Positions 25,104 through 35,478 are shown, counted from the first letter of the stretch. The stretch: DNA of 64,000 nucleotides from Bostrychus sinensis (GCA_020698575.1 CM036240.1:25943211-26007210), one strand, 5' to 3'. Translations and numbers: made by a program. Notes: a model not told the origin generated them from the sequence alone.

Positions 25104-26199
25104 CAAGCTTCTAATTGTTTTAAAGCTAGACTGTGTCATTTTTGACCCTAAATATTTAGCTTTATTGTAAACATACATGCATTTGGTTTGATTTCTATAA
25201 GCATATTTTTTACATTATAATATTGCCTAGGTTGGTCTACACCGCTCAACACTAAATTGATGGCAATAAAACAGAGAAAGTGGCTTTTTCAGCCTGGGTT
25301 ATGGCTGCTTACACAGAGAAACAACAAAAAATATATAGAGAAAAGAATAGAAACAAAAAAAGAAAGAAAATGACAAAGCATTCACTTGATGTCTAACAAA
25401 GGAGAAATAATTGCAGGAGCTAATGCTAAACTCGAGGCCAAGAAAAACACGTAGCTCTGATGTTATTGTGGAGATTGGGTTTGCTATGATTTTAGTTAGT
25501 GCACCTTTAATAACACAACTGACACTAGAGCAAACAGATGTTCATTCATTACTGGCATTTTCAGATTTAGCAGTTCACCTGTACATGCATGTCTTTGGAC
25601 GGTGGGAAAAAGGCGGGGCACCATAAGAGAACCACGATAACAAAAGGAGGACCTGCAGAGAGAGTGACTGGAGCAAACCAATGTTCTTGTTGTGAAGCAG
25701 GAGCACTAAACACTCTGCCACCATACAACAGTTTTCTCCTAATTCAACCATTTTTTTCATAGCTTTCTGATTTATTGACCCATTTTCTTCCTTTTAATTT
25801 CTGAATAAAACCATCTTGGTCCTCACCCTATCAGTGTCATTTTGATGCTTACCGTTGTTATTTCTTTGCAAAGAATCAGCTGTGGTTGCCTTGCTCGTGA
25901 TCCAAATTTTTAACTCTAAATTTTTTGCTGCTAAAATAATATTTTTGGCAATCCACTTTGTGTCCCAACTCAGTATTTTAATGACTACCTTTGTTTCCAC
26001 TTTGTAGTAACACCAGTACTTTTCCTGGAGTGCACATTTTGACTCTTCAGCTGAATCATACAACCTCCATAAAAATCATAATATAATTTCTAACAAAAAA
26101 AGCTTGGTTTCTTTCTCTCTTGTCAATTATCTTTCATTATTAATCTCTTTTTTTGTTTAGCACAATCGGTACAAGCCTCGCATTAATAGATTTTCTTTT
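25104..26199. other. Unique AT-rich sequence with SINE/LINE scraps
   Basis: 25565-25680 (minus) resembles the GTGGCAGAGTG...CATGCATG part of the common SINE/LINE. No gene. Confidence 0.35.
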
Positions 26200-26840
26200 A
26201 CCAAGCCCCACTTGAAACAATAATTTGATGGCATCCGTCAAAAATCAATGCGCGATAAGGGGGCACGCACAGCTGTTTAATGTGAGGTAAATATTTATGA
26301 GTGATCCGACGTGGCTTCAAGTTCAGTCAATCTTTCTTCGCAGCCGTGGATCTGTGCCAATGATTAGCCCCGTTTTAGTGCTGCTGTCGGCGCTGGTAAT
26401 GGTCATTAGAGCTAAGAAGGAGTGAGCCCTTTGATTTTTGAATCCTCATCATTCACAGCTTGTCGCATCCCTTCATTCTTCATACATGGCTGCAGAATTG
26501 ATTGTCTGTTTAGTCCTATGAATGATAAAAGCCGCACTGGGACCACCGGCTCTCGTCCACACACTTCCATCTATATGCAGCCCGGATTTCTTCTCCTCTC
26601 CTCTCTTCTCTTCTCCCCATCTGCTTCGGAATTCCATTTTTGCATTATTTATTGGACAATGATCAGCATTTCAATGTCAAGTAGTCACAGTAATATCAGT
26701 ATAGACAGTGTTATCCGAAGGGTCATCGCCGGACGCATTATTCATTCATTTTGTTTCGAGGAAGACTGGAGGCAGCCCGTGGGATTTATAAGTTGTTTGA
26801 TCAACATGTTTTACAGCAGGCATTGCACTGTTGAGAGTGA
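26200..26840. other. Candidate conserved non-coding cluster
   Basis: Repeat-free, balanced, with AATCAATGCGCGATAAGG, TGTTTAATGTGAGG and GCCAATGATTAGCCCC words. A 148-codon open frame crosses it (26422-26868) but shows no domain or family resemblance. Confidence 0.35.
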
Positions 26841-26949
26841 AAGAAAGGTAACAGTAAGGAAGATTTAGTAAGAAATGGATTCAAAAAACATTGTAAATAT
26901 ATCATGAATGTTGCATCCTGTTCGTGACGCTAAATAAAAACATATTTGA

Positions 26950-28130
26950 AAAAAATGGGGTGGGGTTTCATTATATCCACACTAATACATTCTCATTTTA
27001 AAATACTTAAACAGAATCCTACCTTATAGTGTCCACACTACTCCAGTCATTCAGAATAAGAAAATAAAATAGATTTGTCTTTAAAACTTTGCAGCTGGAT
27101 ACTCTGCACCAGACCCATCTATACATTATCTTTAGCTGTTTCCACACTGATGGACTTTAAAATGCTTTAAAAAAAAAAAAAAAAAAAACAAGTGATCATG
27201 TCGTCTGTGAGAGTGTCTGTGGGGGGCAACTAAGACGTCTAAATGTTTCTTTAGGCTTCATCCACTCTACAATACAAAACTAATTGAAGTTACAATTGCG
27301 TGCAACATCTACACAACAAATTTAGGACCCAAAGCTCCATGATAATTCTACCTAAACTTAAAACCTATTCTTAAAAACTTAAAACAATTGGATGTTCACA
27401 TATTTTTTTATAGGATACTAAATCTGCATGTATACATTCTCAATTAAAAATACATAACTTGGAGTGATTTCATACAGTGTACACAATACTGCAATGTTTT
27501 AGAAAGTATGACTAAAAAAGATTATAAAGTATGTCAGTACTGGGCTTAATTTTAGGTTGTATACACCAATTGTGATTTTTTTTTAAGGCTGTAACGTAGC
27601 TTATCAATTAAAATGCATAACTGTAAAAAGTTCTTTGTAGCTTGTAAATTAAGAATATTATTATTATTAACAGTATATCAAAACATCGCATTCAAGACAT
27701 TTGTTAAAAATAGGTAACTCTGAAGGTGGTATCCACACTATGTTTTAAAAGCTCAATTAAACCCTATTTTAAAAAATCAAGTCACATTAACTATTAAGCT
27801 AAGGGGTTTCAGAACATCCACACAAATCCATTTTAGAAGATAAAAAGCCAAAACCCTCCTACTTGAAGATTTCAGATCCTGCTTGAGTTTGAAAATGCTA
27901 GAGTTGAATTTAATGTGGACAAACAAATGGTGACTTTGGTCTAAATTTCTTATTAAAAGGACAATAAAACCATGTCATTCAAAAAAAGGTTTGGGCATTA
28001 TCATAAACAGCATCATTTCACAGTAGATGGAAATGGGTTTAATTTTCAAATGCCATTTCAAAGTAAAGCCAACATTAGCAAAACAGATTAGTATGGATGT
28101 AGCCTTCACAGTTTTGAATATAACTAAGTG
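26950..28130. repeat. Degenerate long-period repeat with TATCCACACTA words
   Basis: (A/G)T(A/G)TCCACACTA-, TACATTCTCA- and TTTTAAAA-type words recur at roughly 80-150 bp intervals (near 26978, 27030, 27150, 27260, 27440, 27730, 27820). An A-run sits at 27170-27189. Too diverged to define a unit exactly. Confidence 0.35.
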
Positions 28131-29239
28131 ATTATAAATTCCTTATAGTAAACGATTGTGTCTGTGAGTAATTTTGAAATGGAAAAATGTGCATTTAACT
28201 TAAGTTTGTTTGTCAGGTTTTGTACATGCTTAAGTCCTAACTGTGTGGAGTGTCTGCAGTACTTCAATCTGTTTTCTTCCTCTGTAAAAATATTTTCACA
28301 GTTGCTTTGAACCCGCGGCTTAATTTCCCAGCACAAGTGTCCTTCTATATCCACTCGAAGCTTTTGTGCTTCCTGCAGCAGCAAGTCCTTTTCAATTTAC
28401 TCAATGCAAAGGTTAAAGGTCAAGTGATCTCCCAGCTTTGAGATCAGATAAAGCAAAGAATTGGCACATTGTCACTCCACACACACGTCAGACCTTAACA
28501 CCAAACAGATGACTAAATTATTCTGCGCTTTTTACAAGAAATACATATTCTTGAGTTGTTTTTTGAACAACTCCTCTTCTTACTCCCACATTTACTGCAA
28601 ACAGCATGGGAATACTTAATGTCACTGCCTTTTGTATTCATGGATAGCACACAAGCAGCCATATCAGCAAATCAACTTTTCCATGCAACATCATCCTATA
28701 AAAATATACTATAAAAAATTTAAAATATGGGTTTAAGAGTGGACCGTAAATTAAACTTGGTTTCATTTTTTCGAGACCTACATCTACGCAAAATTTGGGA
28801 CATTGCATTTGAATTTACAGTGCTTTGTATAGAAGATGAGAAGGAGATGCTCAGCTCAGCCAAAACTAAAAGAAAAGAAAATACATTGACATTTGAAGCA
28901 ACTATACAAGCGGTGTTTGTACAATAAGGTTTGTAACATTTATAAAAGAGAGTTGCCTTTAAAGGTGTGCAAAAAATGGTGGTGAATGCATTGAAAGAGC
29001 AGTTTTTTACACATTTTAAAATTAAACCTGTTAACTATAAATGTGGGAGGCTGGGGATGCATTTAGAGTGAAAGCACTTAGCAGAACAATCACTGCAGTT
29101 TTCCTGCTGCTGTCTCTGCATCTAAGCTATTTATCCACTTACGTCCTTGCATCAAAAAGAGAATGAAAAAGTTATGTCAGAACGAGCAAGCCACTTTACT
29201 TAACTAGAAAGTTGTTAAATTATTTCTCAGTGTTTTGCC
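28131..29239. other. Unique sequence; possible regulatory block 28200-28520
   Basis: 28200-28520 is balanced and repeat-free and includes AAAGGTCA at 28415-28422. No gene was recognised in the rest. Confidence 0.3.
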
Positions 29240-29760
29240 ATGTATATATTCAGAATTTATTGAAGGAGTGGCCACCGACAGCCATTTAGGATCCGTGCAC
29301 AAACACTGACAGAAATATCAACGGCGTGTTCCATTTGTCTAACTGTACTTTGAGTCAATATTGGAAACTTGTGACATTGTAATGAAGCCTTTTGGAACAG
29401 ATCTGCTAAATGTCAGCAAACTGCTTCTGAGTGTAATCCCAATTTGCCTTGGAATTAGCGCTTTACGCTGACGAGCTCATTATTTAGACAATTCGTCGTC
29501 TGGCGCGCGGGCACGTCTCTCTCCAAAAAGCGCTGTTCCCTTTCCTTCCCCTCTCTTCTCTTCTCTTCCCTTCGTCCTGATCACGTGACAGGGCCGCTGA
29601 GAGAGTGGAGTGAAAAGTCCCAGACGCGCCTCGGAGCCACGCGTCACTTCTGTGCAGCGTGAGTGGGAAAGAGAGGACGCGTGACAGGAGCTGCGCTGGA
29701 GTTCAAAACCACCACAAGAGCTTTTTTGCTTTTAGGAAAATTCTATCATTGTCAATAAAA
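29240..29760. promoter_or_regulatory. CpG-rich promoter-like block beyond the nr4a2 3' end
   Basis: 29450-29700 holds CpG-dense words (GTCTGGCGCGCGGGCACG, GACGCGCCTCGG, CACGCGTCAC), a C/T-rich tract at 29532-29575 and an E-box in TCACGTGAC. It looks like a CpG island, although no coding exon follows on either strand. Confidence 0.4.
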
Positions 29761-30769
29761 GATAAAAGAATAGCCTAGGTTTCAGAGTGGTCAGTGAGTG
29801 TGAGCGGTCAGTTGAGGTGAAGAGGTTTCAAAGTGGATGTAAGTCAGACGAGGCCGTGTTTTGCTTCGTCATAAAAAATATTAAACCGTGCTGTTCTCTA
29901 CAAAAAGGTCGTCTTTGTCGGATCCAAATTACGTCCAAAATACGTGGCGTTATAAGCCCAGAGATCAGTGCGCACACCTGTTCTCTCTAAATGTCGCGTA
30001 CAGTCCTTTATTTTAGATTTCCATAAGTAAGTAATTTGCTTTACTCCATATGAAATGTCCCTGATTAAAATGTTGGCCTGAGAATTATCCAGAATGTGGA
30101 AGAATAACGTTAGAATTTGGGATGGAAAGCAAAGGCGCACCGGATTTTGACAAAAAGTCAAAGTTGAGGGCTAAGAATCCTCACTTAAAGCAACAAAAAA
30201 TCTTTGTAAAGAATTTTGAAAAGTACGCCATAAATGTAGAGATGTTAATAATGGTTTGTTTGTCGACTTAAATTATTTAAGCGTAATGTCTATTGCGTGA
30301 AGCGCAACAGGCCTGCTGTTTTTCAATTCCAGCATCTATTATCGGTAGAAAAAAAATGTGCCTATAATGTCTTACATACATATATATATATGAATTTGTG
30401 TGAGTTCTAAATCATTCCTAATTGTCATGAGATGCAATTTAGAGTGGGTTAGGGTTAAGAGAAATAACTTCTTTAAAACTTCTTTAAAACTTCTTTAAAG
30501 GTAATGAATACATTGATAAGCTTTTTCACTTTAATAATAGTAAAAAACGTACGATTTCAATCTGAAGAAAAACGCAAATTCACCTTAAAAAATATTTAAG
30601 CACAGTTTAAAAAAAATTCATCCAAATGCCCTCTCTGTTTTTATTGAATTTGTAAAAGTGGCACACTTTTACGCACAGGCCTATTGCGCTGTGGCGTGTC
30701 CTCCTCCTTACACAAAACAATCCATAAATGCGGAGAATTATTGTGAAAGTGAGAGAAACTATTTAGCAA
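29761..30769. other. nr4a2 3' flank, AT-rich
   Basis: Includes a tandem AACTTCTTTAA triplicate at about 30466-30500. Short open frames only. Confidence 0.45.
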
Positions 30770-30786
30770 AGGCATGATTTCAAAGT

Positions 30787-30792
30787 TTTATT
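30787..30792 (-). terminator. nr4a2: Candidate nr4a2 polyadenylation signal AATAAA
   Basis: TTTATT on the plus strand reads AATAAA on the minus strand. It is the first canonical hexamer in the minus orientation after the nr4a2 stop codon. An ATTAAA variant at 31701-31696, inside the MITE-like element, could act earlier. Confidence 0.5.
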
Positions 30793-31612
30793 TGTAAACA
30801 TTAAATATTTCTTCTTTCTCTCTAAAGTTCTCGGAGGTGGTGGAGTCAGAGCTGTATAGTAGCATCAACGAACGAACAGACAAACCCTTCTGGATTTTAA
30901 CGAGAAGATGGCGCGGTGCATATAAATAAAAAAAAAAGGAACTTTGAACTAGCTTCTAGACGTTTAGGAAGAAGACAGGAAAAAACATAGAGACACAACG
31001 TGCTCGGCGGGATGGTCCTTTTTTTGTCAAATTGCACCATGCGTAATAAGTGTAGCTCCTGGCGATATAGAAATCATAAATATATAGAAACGTTTATATT
31101 TAACAGCAACAATACTTACAGCACATACAAATAAGGAATGTCTGACAGTTTTACAAACACCATGGGTCCCTCGGGTCTCTATACACAGGAGATATCTGCC
31201 ACATATTCGTCGTACAGAAAAGAAGAACTACGAATCCGTATCAAATCTAGCAGACTACATAGTGTCCGGTATATGTTTGATATAGACATCACCTCAGCAA
31301 GTGCCTATAAGAACAGAAAAACGGGGGGAAAAGAACATGCTTCGTGGATGGGGAGGAGGGGCCTGTCAGATACACACATAGGCACGAGGCAGAGAGAAAA
31401 AAAAGTCATCGTAACAAACTTTGTACATCATCTATTCGTCATATACAGCGTTGTGTGCGCGGTTGGTAGCATATATTTATAAATGGGATATATTACATCA
31501 AGGGGTTGGTTACGCAAAGGTGTCTTAGACTGGCTTTTTTGGCGCAAGACCAGGCTTAATTTTGAGCAAGAAAAATAAAGTTAAGACTTAACTGTTAAGA
31601 GCTAAGAGGTCT

Positions 31613-31626
31613 GTTGCCATGGTAAC
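31613..31626. promoter_or_regulatory. RFX-type X-box, perfect palindrome
   Basis: GTTGCCATGGTAAC matches the X-box consensus GTNRCC-N(0-3)-RGYAAC bound by RFX factors. A second copy with one change lies 98 bp away. Confidence 0.45.
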
Positions 31627-31710
31627 GTCAATTAATTGGCTAAGAGTGAGGAAAAAGTGGCTCGTAATGAGTTAATTTTGTTCGTAAATTTAGGGTGAGT
31701 TTAATTAAAT

Positions 31711-31724
31711 GTTGCCATGGTCAC
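31711..31724. promoter_or_regulatory. Second RFX-type X-box
   Basis: GTTGCCATGGTCAC differs from the first X-box by one base in the right half-site. It lies within the same MITE-like element. Confidence 0.4.
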
Positions 31725-32042
31725 AAAACACTCAGCGCTGCGTAAAAGTGAAAAACCTAAAGACTTGTTTAAAAAAATAAGGTTATGTTACTGTAAACTG
31801 AACTAAACTGCATTAATGTTTTTTTAAATATGAAATTAAGAGTGGCCTGACGCTAAGTTACGCAAGACACCTTTGTGAAACCGCTAGAATAAAGTGTAAG
31901 AGCTCTGTCAATCAAACAATCCCAAGGCCTATTACATGAATCCTTATGCTGCTCTATTCACAAATCATAACAATAAATCTGACTCAAACAGTCCTTCTTT
32001 CTTTCTTTTTTTGGAAGTTCATTTTTGTGTGTTGTCGAAGAC

Positions 32043-32299
32043 TCAGAAAGGTAGCGTGTCGAGGAAAAGTTTGTCAATTATTGCCGGCGGCGGGACTAGG
32101 TCTTCTAGTTTAAGGTAAAAGATACGCTGCAGACCTTGGGTACATAGCGTGCGCAGCTCGGGCAGCTTTCCCAACAGTTTTGACAAGTAGTTGGGACGAT
32201 TCAGTCCACCGCCATTGAACGTCACTTGGTCTTTGAGGCAGTTGACGATCTTGTTTTGGAGATCCTCGACTCGCTTTGGCTCCTTTAGGCCGTGTCGCT
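32043..32299 (-). CDS. nr4a2: nr4a2 coding exon 7 (LBD C-terminus, AF-2 helix, stop)
   Basis: After acceptor TTTCTCAG the exon encodes ERHGLKEPKRVEDLQNKIVN through GKLPELRTLCTQGLQRIFYL and ends IIDKLFLDTLPF, then TGA at 32045-32043. The C-terminal helix is the activation surface used for coregulator contacts. A GGG stretch in TFNGGGLNRPNYL differs slightly from the mammalian NNGG. Confidence 0.96.
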
Positions 32300-35200
32300 C
32301 TGAGAAACAAGAAATAAAAAGAGAAACCAGCTTTAGGCGGGTGCTTTTTATTACGCGCGTAAAGTTAATTTCAGACGTGCATCTTTCTCTCACCTGTTAC
32401 CATGGCGAGGGCAGCGATGCAGGAGAACGCGGAGATGTCTATATTCATGCTCTGCAAATTGGAAGAAAACTCCACGATGGCGTCTACCCACTCCCCAAAT
32501 CCGCGCACGCACTGTAGCCTGTGCAGCACCACGCCGTTACAAAATATAAGTTTGCCTTCCACCGGATTGGACCTGCAATTAACACCGCCATTAACTTCTA
32601 ATTACCAGCAGCTAATAAAGCACACAGTAATAACAGTAATGATTGGGAGGGAGAAGAAGGAGGGGGGTTACCTGTAGGCGAGACGCAGCACAAACAGCTC
32701 CAGGAAGGCGGATTCAAAGAGCAAGTCCTGGTCCTGTTTGGGGAGGTCGGAGAAGCCCGGGATCTTTTCGGCCCAACCCCGAATGATCTCCATGGAGCCG
32801 GTGAGCAGGTCGTAGAACTGCTGGATGTGCTGCGTGTTGTCGCCGCTCATTTGGAAGTCGGGGCTGGACTGGAACTGGGGAAGCCATTAAAATACATTCG
32901 TTATAAAAGGCCTCTTTAAAATATATAAAGCGTGAAATGGGCAGAAAGGAAGATAGCAAATTCACAGCCTAGGGTGTGTTAATTAAAGATAGGGCAGGGA
33001 TTTGGAGGTTTTAGTTCAGATCACCTATTTGGCAGCTCTCTGCCGGGCTTTAGAGAATGACAGACATGACAGGGGATGGTAAATCCCTTTGTGCGGTGAT
33101 TGACAGGTGTAGTGGCAGATCTATGTCAGCTCCATCAGTCTTTTGTGCACAGCACATGTGGCTCTAAAATCTAAAAGCAGTGACAGCTGCCATAAACACC
33201 GGTATAAGGCACAGAAGTTTTCTTTGTCTGTAGGTAATTTTATATTTTGGCTTCAGCTCTTAAACAAGTCAGTCACCTTTGTGCTGTATTTACTGTATGT
33301 GCGCCTAAAAACAGGTGTCTTGGTCTGCTAATTCTGCGTTGACCAACTCAATGTTCTATAAACCAAACTTGAGGAAATATTTTTGGCTTGTTCTTTGCAT
33401 TGTATCCTTGGACTTACTCTGGAGTAGTCGAGCGCGGACATGGACGGGTTGGAGTCCACGTGGGCCCGGACCAGAGCGCTGATGAGACTGACCGGTGGCG
33501 AAGGCGGGGACGGCTCCTGTGGACTTTTGGGTTTGGACGGTAGCCTCCCCCTCCGACCTTTAAGATTATCCGTTCGGACGACTGCGAGACAAAAGAAACA
33601 AATGATATCAGTAAGTCAGCAACAAGGCCAGAACTTGTGCGTAAAACACAAATTAATATGCTAAATATATAATAGTGCATACCCTTATTCTTACCTTCTC
33701 GCACCATTCCCACCACAAGGCACTTCTGGAAACGACAGAACTGGCACCGGTTTCTTCGGCGTTTGTCAACAGGACAATTTTTATTTGCTAAACACACGTA
33801 TTTTGCATTTTTCTGGACGGTTCGCTGTGAAAGGAAAATGAAAAGGGAAAAGTCACAACGCAGGCCTAAATCCAAGAATAAACATAGCATTCACTATCAG
33901 TAATTTTACAAACATAAGAATAATAAATAAGAAAGTCGGGCATTAAAGACGAATTTTAGAGAGTGCCAGACACTAATTAGAGTTCATCTTTAATTACATT
34001 TAGATTTTAGGATAATCATGTATAATATTTAGGCCTGTGTGCTTTTACACACACACCCTTTTTACATTTTATTCATTCATCAAATTAAATATGGTACTTT
34101 TAGTTTCAATGTCTTAACTGGATAATAATCTGTTATAGGTGAGTATAAGATTAAAGATTTCATTTACGCGCACCTTGAAGAAGCCCTTGCACCCCTCGCA
34201 TGTCCTCACTCCGTAGTGCTGGCACGCCGCATTGTCTCCGCACACCGCGCACAGCCCTTCATTAGACGGGGACCCCCTGGACGGCGGAGAGGGCACCTGG
34301 CTGTCCACCAGCTGGTGTCCGTGTCCGCCGAGCTGCAGCGAGTGCGGGAACGCCAGTCCGGCCTGCTTCCTTAGTGCGCTGGGCACCGCGAAGCTCTGCG
34401 CGCTGCCGTGGCTGTCGTGGTTCATAGACACGTGCAGCGGGCCGTCGAAACGCATCTGGCAGCTGGATACGGGGGTTCCGGGAGGGGACTGCTTGAAGGA
34501 GAATAGGGAGAGCCGGGAGACAGGGTTCTTGCGCTGGTCCATCATGTGAGACGCGACGTAGTTCTGGTGAAAGCTGTGCAGAGAGCCCGGGTCTTCCCAC
34601 ATGTGATTGGGCTGCACCTGCGACAGCGTGATTTCATATTTGTAAGAACTTAGCCTGTTTATCTGACCTTATATAACAGCATATCTTTAATAACAAGCCT
34701 CTTTTATAAATGTTAGAAGCATTGCTCAGATTGATTTTATACCAGACTTATTTTAACTGCACTTTTTCTGTAACCAAACAAGACTATACGAGAATAAAAT
34801 GCAGTTTATGCTCATTTACTCCACGAAATGCCACAAGCAGCAAGTAGGGAAATGACAAAATAACATATTTAATTGAATGCAGTCATTCTATCCAACCTTT
34901 TGCATTCAGAATCACTATAAATGTCAGCGGTTCCATGCACAATATTTCAACCTTTTGCATTTAGACGCAGTAATAAATTAGCATTAAACAACATTTAGAC
35001 ATGTGCTCATGGAGACATGTGCCTGGTGTGACTTGTCCACAGAGTACTTTAGATTTATTTGATCTTAAAAAATCCTTGCCTGGAAGTTGGGCGTGCTGGG
35101 CGAGGACGGCTTGAAGTACATAGGCCCTGTGTGAGGCATCATGTCTTCGGACTGAGGCGTGATGTGGCTCTGCTGGTGGTAGCCGTGCATTTGGACGTCC

Positions 35201-35478
35201 TCCACCTTGATGGAGGACTGCTCGCCCGCGTGCGGCATCTGGTACAGGCAGGGCGGCTTGACGTCGTACGCGCTGTTGTAGTTGTCCATGAACGTGCTGA
35301 AGCTGGGCAGAGACGTGGTTGCAGTGATTTCGGTGTTGGTCAAGTCCATACTAAACTTCACAAACTCGGGCGTTAAGAAGTCGCAGCTGTACTCTCCCGC
35401 GCTGTGGTAGCTGTAGCTCTGGGATGCAGGACTGGCGCCTTGAGGTGATGATCCATACTGAGCCTGGACGCAGGGCAT
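32043..35478 (-). CDS. nr4a2: Nuclear receptor subfamily 4 group A member 2 (Nurr1), 7 coding exons
   Basis: Joined exons on the minus strand: 35478-35080, 34617-34174, 33824-33695, 33581-33418, 32874-32672, 32572-32394, 32299-32043, giving 1776 bp and 591 residues (human NR4A2 is 598). The start reads MPCVQAQYGSSPQGASPASQ, the invariant NR4A2 N-terminus. The AF-1 region covers residues 1 to about 255. Zinc-finger ligands are C256/C259/C273/C276 and C292/C298/C308/C311, with P-box CEGCKG. The A-box (GRRGR) is near residues 333-337. The ligand-binding domain spans about 380-591 and ends DKLFLDTLPF. Family knowledge: a nuclear, constitutively active orphan receptor with a filled ligand pocket that binds NBRE sites as monomer and NurRE as dimer; it is an immediate-early gene needed for midbrain dopaminergic neurons. 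No lesions are seen. Odd point: the N-terminal part is split by a GC-AG intron. The a/b paralogue is not resolved. Confidence 0.97.
32394..32572 (-). CDS. nr4a2: nr4a2 coding exon 6 (ligand-binding domain, middle)
   Basis: This 179-bp exon encodes SNPVEGKLIFCNGVVLHRLQ through NIDISAFSCIAALAMVT. The donor is ACAG|GTGAGA. Both flanking introns are short (99 and 94 bp), typical of compact fish genes. Confidence 0.96.
32672..32874 (-). CDS. nr4a2: nr4a2 coding exon 5 (ligand-binding domain, N-terminal part)
   Basis: This 203-bp exon begins FQSSPDFQMSGDNTQHIQQF and ends FVLRLAY plus two bases, with donor AG|GTAACC. The region GSMEIIRGWAEKIPGF and the following DLPKQDQDLLFESAFLELF form the classical signature of the nuclear-receptor ligand-binding domain. 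Confidence 0.96.
33418..33581 (-). CDS. nr4a2: nr4a2 coding exon 4 (A-box and hinge)
   Basis: This 164-bp exon completes V325 and encodes VRTDNLKGRRGRLPSKPKS, the C-terminal extension whose GRR/RGR residues contact the A/T flank of the NBRE. It then carries the PQEPSPPSPPVSLISALVRA hinge. It ends SALDYSR in phase 0 at donor GTAAGT. Confidence 0.96.
33695..33824 (-). CDS. nr4a2: nr4a2 coding exon 3 (second zinc finger)
   Basis: This 130-bp exon encodes residues 282 to 324 plus one base. It opens RTVQKNAKYVCLANKNCPVD and continues to CRFQKCLVVGMVRE. The acceptor is TTTCACAG and the donor is GAAG|GTAAGA. The four second-finger cysteines are present. The exon size is that expected for the NR4A family. 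Confidence 0.96.
34174..34617 (-). CDS. nr4a2: nr4a2 coding exon 2 (rest of AF-1 and first zinc finger)
   Basis: The acceptor CAG is at 34620-34618 and the exon opens VQPNHMWEDPGSLHSFHQNY, which continues the FQ of the previous exon exactly as in the uninterrupted mammalian protein. It carries the conserved RLSLFSFKQSPPGTPVSS stretch, the PSPPSRGSPSNEG linker and the first finger through CEGCKGFFK. It ends AAG|GTGCGC in phase 0, the usual NR4A position between the two fingers. The polypyrimidine tract before the acceptor is poor. Confidence 0.95.
34618..35079 (-). other. nr4a2: nr4a2 intron with GC-AG splice sites inside the AF-1 region
   Basis: This 462-bp intron begins GCAAGG (35079-35074) and ends CGCAG. 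No GT donor could restore the FQ|VQ reading across the junction. Minor-class GC-AG introns use AG|GCAAGT-like donors, which this fits. It contains an in-frame TAA 12 bases in. Mammalian NR4A2 has no intron here as I remember the gene structure. Confidence 0.85.
35080..35478 (-). CDS. nr4a2: nr4a2 coding exon 1 (AF-1, residues 1-133)
   Basis: This exon starts at ATG 35478-35476, two bases inside a probable acceptor (CAG at 35483-35481), so the exon begins CCATG. It encodes the N-terminal transactivation segment, including YDVKPPCLYQMP and the SIKVED motif; IKVE fits the sumoylation consensus. It ends in phase 0 after FQ with CAG|GCAAGG, a GC donor. Reading through gives four more residues and a TAA stop, so the intron must be removed to make full-length receptor. 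Confidence 0.95.

Larger units (their letters stand above)
31508..31882. mobile_element. MITE-like element inside the nr4a2 3' UTR
   Basis: The ends are inverted: CAAAGGTGTCTT at 31515-31526 and its exact reverse complement at 31864-31875, with partial similarity continuing inward on both sides (GGTT outside, CTTAATTT inside). There is no coding capacity. I could not define a target duplication with certainty. It contains two X-box-like words. The family is unknown to me. Confidence 0.5.
30770..32042 (-). other. nr4a2: nr4a2 3' untranslated region
   Basis: From the stop codon the minus strand has no AATAAA until 30792-30787, giving a UTR of about 1.27 kb, close to the mammalian length as I recall it. 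The distal part (about 31500-31050) holds several ATTTA-like words expected of an unstable immediate-early mRNA. A MITE-like element (31508-31882) lies inside. The end point is inferred from the poly(A) hexamer only. Confidence 0.6.

Noticed and set aside
26422..26868. 148-codon open frame on the plus strand
   Set aside because: It is Ser/Ile/Cys-rich and low in charged-residue patterning, with no domain resemblance, and it sits in a likely conserved non-coding block. Open frames of this length occur by chance in 64 kb.
31138..31482. 114-codon open frame on the plus strand
   Set aside because: It lies antisense to the nr4a2 3' UTR and resembles no family.
35059..35376. 105-codon Val/Leu/Arg-rich open frame opposite nr4a2 coding exon 1
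   Set aside because: It is the antisense shadow of a real coding exon; composition follows from the complementary codons.
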